Shown in pieces: positions 54,565 to 63,738 of a stretch of 64,000 nucleotides of DNA; positions within the stretch are counted from its first letter, which is position 1; every line of letters starts with the position of its first letter. The notes beneath the pieces are model-generated. The model had not been told where the DNA came from and did not search any database. It worked only from the letters and a program-made list of their open reading frames with translations. This stretch comes from Salinivirga sp035268865 (lineage in GTDB: Bacteria > Bacteroidota > Bacteroidia > Bacteroidales > Salinivirgaceae). The stretch spans positions 43,390-107,389 of the forward strand of contig NZ_DATFKB010000104.1 in NCBI RefSeq assembly GCF_035268865.1, given 5' to 3'. A program made the translations under genes and the position numbers.

Positions 54565-54614
54565 TAGTTTTCAATGCAAAATGCACAGGTAATATAAAAT
54601 CTAAATTATCAATT

Positions 54615-55814
54615 ATGCCACAAATATCAGATAGAGGCAAGAGCATGCCTGCCTCTCCAATTCGCAAACTTGTTCCTTATTCTGAACAAGCCAAGAGAGA
54701 TGGCAAAAAGGTGTATCACCTCAACATTGGCCAGCCAGATATCCCAACACCTGAGGTTGCGCTTGAGGCCATCAGGAATTTTGACGAGAAGGTTATCGCC
54801 TATAGTCATTCTGCAGGAAATGAAAGTTACCGGAAAAAACTGGCGGGTTATTACAAAAGTGTCGGTATCGACGTTGATTATACCGACTTGCTAATTACAA
54901 CTGGTGGATCGGAAGCACTAACATTTGCTTTTAATTCAGTCATGAATCCCGGAGACGAACTCATTATTCCACAACCTTTTTACGCAAACTATAATGCATT
55001 TGCAAATATTGTTGGTGTAAAAATAAAGCCGATTAATGCTACCATTAAAGATGGATTTGCACTACCTCCAATAGAGGAATTCGAAAAAGCCATTACGCCA
55101 AAAACCAAGGCAATTCTGATCTGTAATCCAAATAACCCCACGGGATATTTATATTCGCAGGAAGAAATTGAGCAGCTTGGTGAATTGGCAAAAAAACACG
55201 ACCTCTATATTTTCTCTGACGAAGTATATCGTGAATTTTGCTATGATGGACACGACCACTTCTCTGTAATGAACCTAAAAGGACTTGAAGACAACACTAT
55301 TTTAGTTGACTCGGTGTCGAAACGCTATAGCGCATGTGGTGTTAGAATCGGGGCCTTCGTGACAAAAAACAAGGAGGTCTTGGCAACGGCATTAAAATTT
55401 GCACAATCACGTTTAAGCCCCCCATCACTTGGACAGGTAATAGGCGAAGCCTCTATCGATACGCCAAAAGAATATTTTGAAGAGGTTTACAACGAATACA
55501 TTGAACGTCGTAATTATATGGTAGAAGCGTTAAATAAAATGGAGGGTGTAACATGCCCAATGCCTAAGGGCGCATTTTATACAATCACAGAACTACCCGT
55601 GGACGATACTGATAAGTTCTGTCGGTGGATGTTGTCAGACTTTTCACATAAAAACCAAACCGTAATGATGGCCCCCGGATCAGGCTTTTATGAAGATGCC
55701 GAGTTAGGCAAGCAACATGTACGAATTGCATATGTACTCAACAAAGAAGATCTAACAAACGCCATGGAAGCCCTTGAAGAAGGGTTAAAACAGTATCCTG
55801 GCAGAACAATTTAA
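54615..55814 (+). CDS. Class I/II aspartate-type aminotransferase
   Basis: 399-residue PLP aminotransferase of the aspartate aminotransferase (subgroup I-gamma) type. Visible: the N-terminal SPIRKLVPYSEQAKRDGKKVYHLNIGQPDI, TTGGSEALTFAFN, ILICNPNNPTGYLYS, FSDEVYREFCYDG with the ring Asp and Tyr, DSVSKRYSACGVRIGAF with the Schiff-base Lys, and HVRIAYVLNKEDL with the carboxylate-binding Arg. Amino donor and acceptor not determined. A clear terminator follows. Confidence 0.88.
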   Translation: MPQISDRGKSMPASPIRKLVPYSEQAKRDGKKVYHLNIGQPDIPTPEVALEAIRNFDEKVIAYSHSAGNESYRKKLAGYYKSVGIDVDYTDLLITTGGSEALTFAFNSVMNPGDELIIPQPFYANYNAFANIVGVKIKPINATIKDGFALPPIEEFEKAITPKTKAILICNPNNPTGYLYSQEEIEQLGELAKKHDLYIFSDEVYREFCYDGHDHFSVMNLKGLEDNTILVDSVSKRYSACGVRIGAFVTKNKEVLATALKFAQSRLSPPSLGQVIGEASIDTPKEYFEEVYNEYIERRNYMVEALNKMEGVTCPMPKGAFYTITELPVDDTDKFCRWMLSDFSHKNQTVMMAPGSGFYEDAELGKQHVRIAYVLNKEDLTNAMEALEEGLKQYPGRTI

Positions 55815-55839
55815 CAAGTACGATTTAAATGAAATAATA

Positions 55840-55872
55840 AGGCTGCTCAGTTTTCTGAACAGCCTTTTTTTC
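55840..55872 (+). terminator. Intrinsic terminator after the aspartate aminotransferase gene
   Basis: AGGCTG/CAGCCT with an inner TCAG/CTGA helix and a TTTT loop, followed by seven T residues. Confidence 0.9.
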
Positions 55873-55991
55873 GCTACATTATAAACAACACACAAGAATG
55901 TTAAGCATACGTTAAGCCAAAATTTGATTATAGAATTCTGTCGGATAATCACTTAATTTAAAATACAACTAATCATTAAAAAATCAATATC

Positions 55992-56573
55992 ATGAGAAAT
56001 TTGACACGCCCCTTTTACATCGCTCTAATTGCAATGCTCAGCGCAGCATTAATATTTACAGCCTGCAGTGATGACGATGAAGACAATAATGATAACATTG
56101 AAAGCAGTGGCACAGTTGAACTTGCAACAGGAGATTCCTACGACCTGTCACAAGGAGTGCTCCAGTTATCTAACGAAGGCGATAGCTTTAACACTTACGC
56201 ATTAATTTTAGGTTCATCAGGACTCGACTGGGAAACCTTCAGCGGTATAGGTGAAGTAGTATGGTTGGTGGTTTACAGCGATCAAAAACCTTTAACAAAT
56301 GGTACATTTACTCTAAATACCTCTCCCCAGGTAAATACTATTGACTCAGCATTTTCATATTTTGCAGTACAGGCCAACCCGGTAACCATGGAATCGGAGG
56401 TTGCCTATAAGTTTATGCCTGGCCAGGGTGACTCACTTTCTATTTCCAAAGATGGCGACATATACGAAATAAACGCAGTTTTTCCTGTAGCAGCAAGTGA
56501 CGAAGATCAAACAACAATAACATCTATTAGCGTAGATTACTCAGGTGAGCTTATTTATGATGAAGCAAAATAA
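55992..56573 (+). CDS. Surface lipoprotein of unknown function (paralogue 1)
   Basis: 193-residue lipoprotein. Signal peptide with lipobox FTAC; the mature N-terminus CSDDDEDNNDN matches the Bacteroidota lipoprotein export signal (Ser-Asp-Asp-Asp), so surface exposure is predicted. The rest is beta-rich: SQGVLQLSNEGDSFNTYALILGSSGLDW, NGTFTLN, SISKDGDIYEINAVF, SVDYSGELIYDE. The protein at 56713 shares the same blocks in the same order, so the two are tandem paralogues. Each gene has its own downstream or upstream space; a terminator lies between them. No known domain recognised. Confidence 0.72.
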   Translation: MRNLTRPFYIALIAMLSAALIFTACSDDDEDNNDNIESSGTVELATGDSYDLSQGVLQLSNEGDSFNTYALILGSSGLDWETFSGIGEVVWLVVYSDQKPLTNGTFTLNTSPQVNTIDSAFSYFAVQANPVTMESEVAYKFMPGQGDSLSISKDGDIYEINAVFPVAASDEDQTTITSISVDYSGELIYDEAK

Positions 56574-56593
56574 ACATCAACATAAATCCAATA

Positions 56594-56623
56594 AAAACCG
56601 CTGCAAGTTGTAGCGGTTTTTTT
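56594..56623 (+). terminator. Intrinsic terminator after the first lipoprotein gene
   Basis: AAAACCGCT pairs with AGCGGTTTT (9 bp, 9-nt loop) and is followed by TTT. Confidence 0.82.
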
Positions 56624-56712
56624 ATGCCTGCATATCAGTCAACTAAATGTTAAAATATTGTTTTTGTAAAAGAATATTCGGAACTTAACAAAACAAACTA
56701 AATTCAAAAATT

Positions 56713-57348
56713 ATGAAAAAAAGCAAAAGATTAGGTTTCCTCTTCTTAAGTGCCTTAATAAGCGTAGCATTATCGTTTACATCATGCAGTGACGACGATG
56801 ATGACAGCAACGACAACAACGGAACGGGTTCAGGCTCTGCCACTGTAGGGACAACTGAAATTTCTTTCTCACAAGGTATACTAGAGTATTATGGACCCTA
56901 TCAAACGGGATCTGACATGTACCAATACACAATTGCACTGGCTTCATCCGGACTTACTTATCAATCAGAGTCCGGATCAGGTGACCTTATGCTTTTTGAT
57001 GTATACACAAGATCTTCAAGTTTTGAGGGTGGAACTTTTGATTTCACAAATTACAGTCCCGAAGCAGGAACGTCAAACTATGTTTCTCTAATGCTAAATC
57101 TTCAGGCATCAAGTTTTGTTGCAGATCAAATATTCAGAGCCACCGAAGGGTTAATTGAAATTACCCAGGATGGAGCAAGCTACGATATTTCATTTAACCT
57201 TACTGTGCAAGAGTACGATCAGGAAACCTATATGCCTATAGGCGAGGCACAAACACTTACGGGAAGCTATAGCGGAAGTATGTCATATTATGATTATACC
57301 GGCAAATCTAAGAAGCATCGAATTGAATTAACAGCTCCCGCAGAATGA
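56713..57348 (+). CDS. Surface lipoprotein of unknown function (paralogue 2)
   Basis: 211-residue lipoprotein. Lipobox FTSC followed by SDDDDDSNDNN, a strong surface-export signal of the Bacteroides type. It shares with the preceding protein the order FSQGILEYYG, YTIALASSGLTY, GGTFDFT, EITQDGASYDISFNL and GSYSGSMSYYDY. A basic tail (GKSKKHRIEL) is extra. The two genes are 139 bp apart with a terminator between, so they are probably regulated separately. It converges with NamZ (16 bp between stops). No function can be assigned. Confidence 0.72.
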   Translation: MKKSKRLGFLFLSALISVALSFTSCSDDDDDSNDNNGTGSGSATVGTTEISFSQGILEYYGPYQTGSDMYQYTIALASSGLTYQSESGSGDLMLFDVYTRSSSFEGGTFDFTNYSPEAGTSNYVSLMLNLQASSFVADQIFRATEGLIEITQDGASYDISFNLTVQEYDQETYMPIGEAQTLTGSYSGSMSYYDYTGKSKKHRIELTAPAE

Positions 57349-57364
57349 ACCACTTGGTCCGGGG

Positions 57365-58549
57365 CTATTCGTTTTTTAGTCCCTGACGATCGAAATCTTC
57401 GTAAAGCAGGTATTTCTTTCTCAGCTCATTAAAATCATTTAATCCCCGGTGCCAGCTGCTTTTGATCTGCTCAGCGCTCTCTCCATCTTCAATCTGTTGC
57501 TGCAATTTTGTGGTGCCGGCTAAAAGTTTAAAGAAGCTATTAAAAAACTTATCGGTTTGGGTTTTAAGATAAGCATCTTTCAGGTACTCAGGTTTAATTC
57601 CATGAGTCCCTCGCCCCAACTGTATTAGATCATTTAAATTATGCCCATAACATTTCTGTCCGTTATACTTAGGGTTGCTGGCCCCTTTTGTTGGCAAAGG
57701 AACAAAATAAAAGTCTTTTTCGTTGTATTTCGGATGTCCATAAACCTGAAACGGAAATCGCGTTCCACGCCCAACACTCATCACTGTACCCTCGAAAAAT
57801 GCAAGTGAGGGATAGAGGTACACGGCCTGCATATTAGGCAGGTTGGGTGAAGGTGGTACTGGCAGATCATAAAGGTCTCTGTGTGTGTATTCATCACACT
57901 CAATAACCTTAAGGTCACATTTTTCATTTATCCATCCTTCCCCGTTTATCATAAAAGCAAGCTCACCAATTGTTAATCCGTATACAACAGGAATAGGATG
58001 AAGACCAACAAATGATCTGTAGGCAGTATCGAGCACCGGACCATCGATGTAATATCCATTAGGATTCGGACGGTCAAGTAATATCAAAGGGGTATCATTT
58101 TCAGCGCATGCCTCCATTACGTAATGTAGTGTTGATATATAGGTGTAAAACCGAACGCCAACATCCTGCAGGTCAAAAAGCATAAAATCAATATGTTCAA
58201 AGTAATTGCCTGCCGGCTTTTTTTGTTTTCCATATAATGATATCACAGGGAGCCCCGTAATGCTATCGGTAGAATTTAAAATGAGTTTCCCGGCATCTTC
58301 ATTACCCCTGAATCCATGCTCCGGTGAAAAAATGTATTTAATATCAACATTCATATTTAAAAGGGAATCCACAATATGGGTATCTTCAATTAAACTGGTA
58401 TGATTAGCGACAACACCTATTGATTTATTTTGCAACAAAGGGATATATTCCTGTACACGATGAGCCGCCGGCACGATTTCCTGGGCAGACAGAGTAAAAA
58501 CCGAGCTAAAAAAAAGGCCAATCCCAACGATTAAACTATTTTTGTGCAT
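57365..58549 (-). CDS. namZ: Exo-beta-N-acetylmuramidase NamZ (DUF1343)
   Basis: 394-residue exported protein of the DUF1343/NamZ family, which removes terminal MurNAc from peptidoglycan fragments. I use the ATG at 58549, which gives a signal peptide ending TLSAQE; an upstream ATG at 58606 would place 19 residues before it. Family blocks: SIGVVANHTSLI, FSPEHGFRGNEDAG, DLQDVGVRFYTYISTLHYVMEAC, LLDRPNPNGYYIDGPVLD and EGTVMSVGRGTRFPFQVYGHP. It may work with the lytic transglycosylase at 31299 in cell-wall turnover, but they are far apart. Confidence 0.88.
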   Translation of the reverse strand: MHKNSLIVGIGLFFSSVFTLSAQEIVPAAHRVQEYIPLLQNKSIGVVANHTSLIEDTHIVDSLLNMNVDIKYIFSPEHGFRGNEDAGKLILNSTDSITGLPVISLYGKQKKPAGNYFEHIDFMLFDLQDVGVRFYTYISTLHYVMEACAENDTPLILLDRPNPNGYYIDGPVLDTAYRSFVGLHPIPVVYGLTIGELAFMINGEGWINEKCDLKVIECDEYTHRDLYDLPVPPSPNLPNMQAVYLYPSLAFFEGTVMSVGRGTRFPFQVYGHPKYNEKDFYFVPLPTKGASNPKYNGQKCYGHNLNDLIQLGRGTHGIKPEYLKDAYLKTQTDKFFNSFFKLLAGTTKLQQQIEDGESAEQIKSSWHRGLNDFNELRKKYLLYEDFDRQGLKNE

Positions 58550-58667
58550 ACCGAAATATTTGAACAAACAATAGTACAAAATATTTTGCAATGTTGTTAT
58601 AATCATCAACCATTAATCTTAACAAGTTAATCGAAGCTATTAAGGTTTAAATTTAAAAATTAAGCGA

Positions 58668-59915
58668 ATGAGTTTCGCCAGGTATATTGCCAAACGATAC
58701 AATCACACAAGCAAAAAAGGTGAACAATTATGGTCTAAACCCATGATGCGTATTGCCGTATTTGGCATCATACTGGGCATGATTGTCATGATAACTGCAG
58801 TAGCAATTATTACAGGCTTCAAAAATCAGATTCGCGAAAAAGTAACCGGATTCAGTGCCCACATACAACTTGTAAACAGGGACCTGAACAGATCGTATGA
58901 ATACACGCCCGTCGACAACAACTGGGAATATCTGGCTGAAATTCAGCACTACGAAGGTGTAAATAGCATTCATCCATTTATCACCAAACCAGGCGTTATA
59001 AAAAAAGACGATGAAATTGAAGCTATTGTACTGAAGGGGGTTGACAGCACTTACAGCTGGTCGTTTTTCAATAAGTACCTGATTAGTGGTCAGGCACCGA
59101 AGCTTGATAGCACCCAGAAAAGTAATGGTATCTTACTCTCTGCCTATATTGCCAACAGACTTAAACTTAAGGTAGGTGAACGTATTAACATGTTTTTCAT
59201 GCAAAAACCTATCCGGTTAAGGCGTTTTAAGCTTATAGGCATATACCAAACCAACCTGAAAACTTTTGATGAACTCTATGCGGTAGTAGACTTACGTCAC
59301 TTGCAAAAACTCAACAACTGGGAACCCAATCAATACAGCGGATTTGAAATAATGGTTAATGATTTTGAGCAGGTACGGCAAATTGAAAGAAAAATCAGCT
59401 CACGGGTAGCACTTGAATTCAATTCCAAAAATGAATCCCTGCAAACCATCTCAACACTGGATATGAGTCCGCAGATTTATGATTGGTTACAATTACAAAA
59501 CATGAACGTATGGGTTATACTCATATTAATTACGCTCGTAGCTGGCATCAACATGATAACAGGCCTGTTAATCAACATACTGGAAAAAACCAACCAAATT
59601 GGATTATTTAAAGCCATGGGTGCAACAGACAAGCAAATTATTAAAATATTTATGATAAATGCAGCCAAAATAATAGGTAAAGGCATGCTCTGGGGTAATG
59701 TAATTGGTATAACCCTATGTTACTTACAGCAGGAATTTGGATTGGTTTCACTAGACCCGGACAGCTATTACTTATCAGAGGTCCCAATTAATTTTAACTG
59801 GACATACTTTATTTTGCTCAATGCTGGTGCATTTATTGTAAACCTGGCTATGATGATATTACCCAGTCTCATAATAGCCAGAATACGTCCTGTTCAAGCT
59901 ATAAAGTTTAACTAG
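58668..59915 (+). CDS. LolC/E-type ABC transporter permease (FtsX family)
   Basis: 415-residue inner-membrane protein with one N-terminal helix (about residues 28-52), a large periplasmic MacB-like domain, and three C-terminal helices. ARYIAKRYNHTSKKGEQLW near the N-terminus and ITLVAGINMITGLLINILEKTNQIGLFKAMGAT in the FtsX domain are typical of the lipoprotein-releasing LolC/LolE type. The matching LolD-like ATPase is at 15544, far from here. The start ATG at 58668 is clear. Lipoprotein export is inferred from family. Confidence 0.88.
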   Translation: MSFARYIAKRYNHTSKKGEQLWSKPMMRIAVFGIILGMIVMITAVAIITGFKNQIREKVTGFSAHIQLVNRDLNRSYEYTPVDNNWEYLAEIQHYEGVNSIHPFITKPGVIKKDDEIEAIVLKGVDSTYSWSFFNKYLISGQAPKLDSTQKSNGILLSAYIANRLKLKVGERINMFFMQKPIRLRRFKLIGIYQTNLKTFDELYAVVDLRHLQKLNNWEPNQYSGFEIMVNDFEQVRQIERKISSRVALEFNSKNESLQTISTLDMSPQIYDWLQLQNMNVWVILILITLVAGINMITGLLINILEKTNQIGLFKAMGATDKQIIKIFMINAAKIIGKGMLWGNVIGITLCYLQQEFGLVSLDPDSYYLSEVPINFNWTYFILLNAGAFIVNLAMMILPSLIIARIRPVQAIKFN

Positions 59916-59943
59916 TGTAATATCATGCTTGACATGACACTAG

Positions 59944-60147
59944 CTATTGTTCGTCGATTGTTTTATAGACGTCCTTTTTGAGCTGCTGAACCTCAGTATC
60001 AAGGCTTTTTATGGTAAGATTTATTTGTTGCAGCGTATCAATTTCAGCTTGTCTTAGTTTACGTTTTAATCTGTAAATTTCAAATAATAAGAATATAACT
60101 AGAACAAAAATAACGCCCAGGCCGATAAGTATGTAGGTGGTTTGCAT
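59944..60147 (-). CDS. Small membrane protein with coiled coil
   Basis: 67 residues: an N-terminal membrane helix (about 4-25, YILIGLGVIFVLVIFLLFEI), a basic stop (YRLKRKLR) and a coiled coil (about 33-62, DTLQQINLTIKSLDTEVQQLKKDVYK). It looks like a single-pass anchor with a cytoplasmic helix. No family recognised. It is convergent with the permease gene and monocistronic. Confidence 0.5.
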   Translation of the reverse strand: MQTTYILIGLGVIFVLVIFLLFEIYRLKRKLRQAEIDTLQQINLTIKSLDTEVQQLKKDVYKTIDEQ

Positions 60148-60469
60148 ATGTTTTTTATTTAAAAATAAACAATAATATTTTTCTCACAATTCTAAAATGA
60201 CCTATTTTTGTTTTTCATCACTTTACTATTTAACAAATTTACTCAGAAAAAGTTACTTTAGAAATCTTTACGGAGAAAAATAAAACATTTATCAGTCATC
60301 ATCATTATTCAGGCCAGAGCATAAGGGTTACCAACAAAACAGAATACAGAACATAATCTTCAGCAGAACATTTTACAAGAATTGGCAAAACAAATGAAGA
60401 ATAAAATTATAATATAGAATTGGTAACACAATAGACAAAATAGCTTCAACGTAAGAAAAATACAAACAG
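60148..60469. other. Intergenic region upstream of lptB
   Basis: AT-rich spacer of 322 bp. One plus-strand TATTTTTG (60203-60210) fits the TAnnTTTG -7 consensus, but it is about 260 nt from the lptB ATG and has no TTG box at the right distance. No open frame, hairpin terminator or RNA gene seen. Confidence 0.5.
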
Positions 60470-61207
60470 ATGAAAACATTATACACAAAAAATATTGTTA
60501 AAAAATACCGGAAAAGAACAGTCGTAAAAGGCGTTTCAATTGAGGTTAAACAGGGTGAGATTGTTGGTCTTCTGGGTCCAAACGGAGCTGGAAAGACAAC
60601 CTCTTTTTACATGATTGTTGGCCTGATAACACCCAATGCAGGCAACATATACCTTGATGACAGAGATATTACAAGCGAGCCTGTATACCACCGCGCAAAG
60701 ATGGGCATTGGCTACCTGGCTCAGGAAGCATCTGTTTTTAGAAAAATGAGTGTGGAAGACAATATAATGTCTGTAATGGAGATGGCCGGTTACGATAAAG
60801 ATGAACGAAAAGACAGGTTGGAAAGCTTGCTTGACGAATTTAACCTTACACAAAGAAGGAAAAACCTTGGCATTCAGCTTTCGGGAGGTGAACGCAGAAG
60901 AACTGAAATTGCAAGAGCCCTGGCACTCAAACCATCATTCATACTATTAGATGAACCTTTTGCAGGAGTAGACCCAATTGCTGTTGAAGATATCCAGGAA
61001 ATAGTTTTCAAGCTCCGGGATAAAAATATTGGTATTCTTATAACTGACCATAATGTACACGAAACCCTTTCAATAACCGACAGGGCCTACTTACTTTTTG
61101 AAGGGGCTATTTTGAAAAAAGGCTCCGCTGAAGAACTAGCTTCAGACGAACAGGTGAGAAATCTTTATCTTGGTAAAAATTTCCAATTGAGAAAAAACCA
61201 GGCATGA
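60470..61207 (+). CDS. lptB: LPS export ABC transporter ATP-binding protein
   Basis: 245-residue ATPase that drives LPS extraction by LptFG. Walker A GPNGAGKTTSFYMIVGL, GIGYLAQEASVFRKMSVEDNI, signature LSGGERRRTEIARAL, Walker B ILLDEPFAGVDPIAVEDI and the H-loop ITDHNV are the LptB hallmarks. No lptF/lptG/lptC gene is adjacent. Its TGA overlaps the next ATG by four bases (ATGA), coupling it with the DUF5686 outer-membrane protein. Confidence 0.94.
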   Translation: MKTLYTKNIVKKYRKRTVVKGVSIEVKQGEIVGLLGPNGAGKTTSFYMIVGLITPNAGNIYLDDRDITSEPVYHRAKMGIGYLAQEASVFRKMSVEDNIMSVMEMAGYDKDERKDRLESLLDEFNLTQRRKNLGIQLSGGERRRTEIARALALKPSFILLDEPFAGVDPIAVEDIQEIVFKLRDKNIGILITDHNVHETLSITDRAYLLFEGAILKKGSAEELASDEQVRNLYLGKNFQLRKNQA

Positions 61208-63687
61208 AAGATAAGTCCCTTATCATATTATTCATTCTGGCATTACTTTTTTTCCAAAACGCAACAGGACAGACCAAAGTAAGAGGAATGGTGAAAGACG
61301 CTGAAACAGGCGAACCTTTACCATTCGTCAATGTATCATTTAAAGAGACTACCGTTGGGGTAATTACTGATTTTAATGGAAAATATTTTCTCGAAACTAA
61401 AAAAACAGTTGACTCTGTAGTGTTTTCATATGTTGGCTACCAGCGCGAATCCTTTTCAGTACAACCCAACACATTTCAAATTATAAACACTTCTCTTCAG
61501 CCAAGTAGTGTGCAGCTTCAGGAAGTTGTTGTAGTACCCGGCGAAAACCCGGCGCACGTTTTACTACGTAAAATTGATAAGAACAGAAAAAGAAACAACA
61601 TTGAACGCTACGATACCTACAGTTATGAGGTTTATAATAAAATGGAAATCGACATAAGCAATGTAGATGAGAACTTCAGGAAAAACCGGCTTTTTAAGCA
61701 ATTTCAATTTGTTTTTGACTATGTTGATACCAGTGCTGTAACAGGTAAAAGCTACCTGCCTGTTTTTATCACAGAGACGCTCTCCGACTTCTATTTTCAA
61801 AAATCGCCAAAGAAAGAGAAAGAGGTTATTCATGGAAGCAATATTTCAGGAGTAAAAAACGAAAAAATCTCCGAATTCACGGGGCAAATGTACCTCAAAG
61901 TCAATATCTACGAAAATTTCATGAGTATCTTTGGCAAAGGATTCGTGAGCCCGATTGCAAGTTTCGGCAAACTTTATTACAAATACTACCTGGTTGACTC
62001 CTCATATATCGATAATAGCTGGTGCTACCAGGTATCTTTTCAGCCCAAGCGAAAACAAGACCCTACTTTCACCGGCGATTTCTGGGTACACGACACAACC
62101 TATGCCATAAAAAAAGTCAACATCCGCATAGCAGAAGATGCTAATATAAACTTTGTCAACGACCTTTATGCTGAAATGGATTATCAAAAAGTCCAGGATT
62201 CCCTCTGGTTTTTGAAAAGAGAGCACTACTTTATCGATTTCAACATTGCAGACAAAACCAGTGGAATATTTGGTCGCAAAACCACATCTTACCGTGATGT
62301 AAAGCTCAATATTGACATACCTAAAGGATTCTTCAACCCGCAAGTGGCGCAGGAAACCATTACCAAAGACAGTGTGAATGAGAAAACCACCAATTTCTGG
62401 CAAGGCAAAAGGCACGAAATACTAACTGAAAAAGAAAGTAACATTTATCAAATGGTAGACTCCATTAAACAGGTTCCTGTTTTCCGAACCTGGGTAGATG
62501 TTATCAACACGCTCATAACCGGGCACTACGTCGTTGGGTTTTGGGAAATCGGGCCATATTACAAACTATATAGTTTCAACGCAATTGAGGGCCACAGATT
62601 TAGGTTTGGAGGAAGAACCAGTAACGATTTCAGCACAAAAGTTATGTTTACCGGACATGTGGCTTACGGCGAAAAAGATGACCGATTTAAAGGAGCGCTT
62701 GGCATGATCTACATGCTCAATAAAAACCCCAGGCGGTCTACGGGGTTCAACATAAAACATGATATGGAGCAGCTTGGCATAAGCCAAAATGCTTTTACCC
62801 AGGACAATATACTGGCTTCATTTCTCAGACGCACCTACAACAAAAAACTGACAATGGTCAATGAGGCCGGAGTATTCTATGAACATGAGTGGTATCAGGG
62901 CTTCTCGAACACACTAAGCATTAACACACGGCGAATTTTCGGAACAGAATATGTCCCTTTTCAAACTGTAAATAACGCCGACACTGCCACATTAAGTCAG
63001 GTATCCAGTACCGAAATAAAACTTAATACCCGATTTGCATACAACGAAAAATTTCTGATGGGTGAATTTGAACGGGTAAGTCTTGGCACAAAATATCCGA
63101 TTCTGAATCTCAATTTCATTATCGGCCTACCTAACGTATTGAAAAGTAATCATGAGTATTATAAACTCCATATGAGCATTGACCACAAGTTCAATATCAA
63201 TCCATTTGGCAGGTTCCGCTACATCGTTGACGCCGGGTACTATTTTGGCACAGCCCCATATCCGCTGCTGCAAATTCATGAAGGAAATGAAACATATGCC
63301 TACGACGACTATGCTTTTAACATGATGAATTACTACGAGTTCGTTAGTGATCGATATGTCAGCGTACTGGCAGAGCACCATTTCGATGGCTTTTTCCTCA
63401 ACAGGATACCCCTTTTCCGAAAACTCAAATGGCGGGAAGTTATTGCAGCAAAAGCACTAATTGGCCGTGTGAGTGAAAGAAACAGAGATGCAATGATTTT
63501 TCCCGATAATCTTCGTGGACTAAAAGAACCCTATATAGAAGCCAGCGCAGGAATAGAAAATATTCTAAAACTTTTCCGAATAGATGCCATGTGGCGATTA
63601 ACCTATCTCGACAAACCAGATGATGTGGAGAACTTTACAAAAATCCCAAAATTCGGCATCAGAGCACAGCTAAAAGTAGAATTCTAG
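61204..63687 (+). CDS. DUF5686 outer-membrane protein with carboxypeptidase-like plug domain
   Basis: 827-residue outer-membrane protein. Signal peptide (about residues 1-22, ending ATGQ), then a carboxypeptidase-regulatory-like domain (VRGMVKDAETGEPLPFVNVSF, DFNGKYFL, VVFSYVGYQRESF) followed by LQEVVVVPGENPAHVLLRKI. The remainder (DUF5686) has a central conserved part (LYYKYYLVDSSYIDNSWCYQVSF, DFWVHDTTYAIKKVNI) and a C-terminal beta-barrel ending LKVEF. It is widespread in Bacteroidota and its function is unknown. Translation is coupled to lptB by a 4-nt overlap. A terminator on the opposite strand follows. Confidence 0.85.
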   Translation: MKDKSLIILFILALLFFQNATGQTKVRGMVKDAETGEPLPFVNVSFKETTVGVITDFNGKYFLETKKTVDSVVFSYVGYQRESFSVQPNTFQIINTSLQPSSVQLQEVVVVPGENPAHVLLRKIDKNRKRNNIERYDTYSYEVYNKMEIDISNVDENFRKNRLFKQFQFVFDYVDTSAVTGKSYLPVFITETLSDFYFQKSPKKEKEVIHGSNISGVKNEKISEFTGQMYLKVNIYENFMSIFGKGFVSPIASFGKLYYKYYLVDSSYIDNSWCYQVSFQPKRKQDPTFTGDFWVHDTTYAIKKVNIRIAEDANINFVNDLYAEMDYQKVQDSLWFLKREHYFIDFNIADKTSGIFGRKTTSYRDVKLNIDIPKGFFNPQVAQETITKDSVNEKTTNFWQGKRHEILTEKESNIYQMVDSIKQVPVFRTWVDVINTLITGHYVVGFWEIGPYYKLYSFNAIEGHRFRFGGRTSNDFSTKVMFTGHVAYGEKDDRFKGALGMIYMLNKNPRRSTGFNIKHDMEQLGISQNAFTQDNILASFLRRTYNKKLTMVNEAGVFYEHEWYQGFSNTLSINTRRIFGTEYVPFQTVNNADTATLSQVSSTEIKLNTRFAYNEKFLMGEFERVSLGTKYPILNLNFIIGLPNVLKSNHEYYKLHMSIDHKFNINPFGRFRYIVDAGYYFGTAPYPLLQIHEGNETYAYDDYAFNMMNYYEFVSDRYVSVLAEHHFDGFFLNRIPLFRKLKWREVIAAKALIGRVSERNRDAMIFPDNLRGLKEPYIEASAGIENILKLFRIDAMWRLTYLDKPDDVENFTKIPKFGIRAQLKVEF

Positions 63688-63690
63688 AAC

Positions 63691-63720
63691 AAAAAAAAGC
63701 GCGACCTGGACGATCGCGCT
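63691..63720 (-). terminator. Intrinsic terminator after sppA
   Basis: AGCGCGA pairs with TCGCGCT with a 9-nt loop; on the minus strand TTTTTTTT follows (63698 to 63691). On the plus strand, AATTTTA gives only a weak end for the DUF5686 gene. Confidence 0.85.
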
Positions 63721-63738
63721 AATTTTACAAAGAATTTA

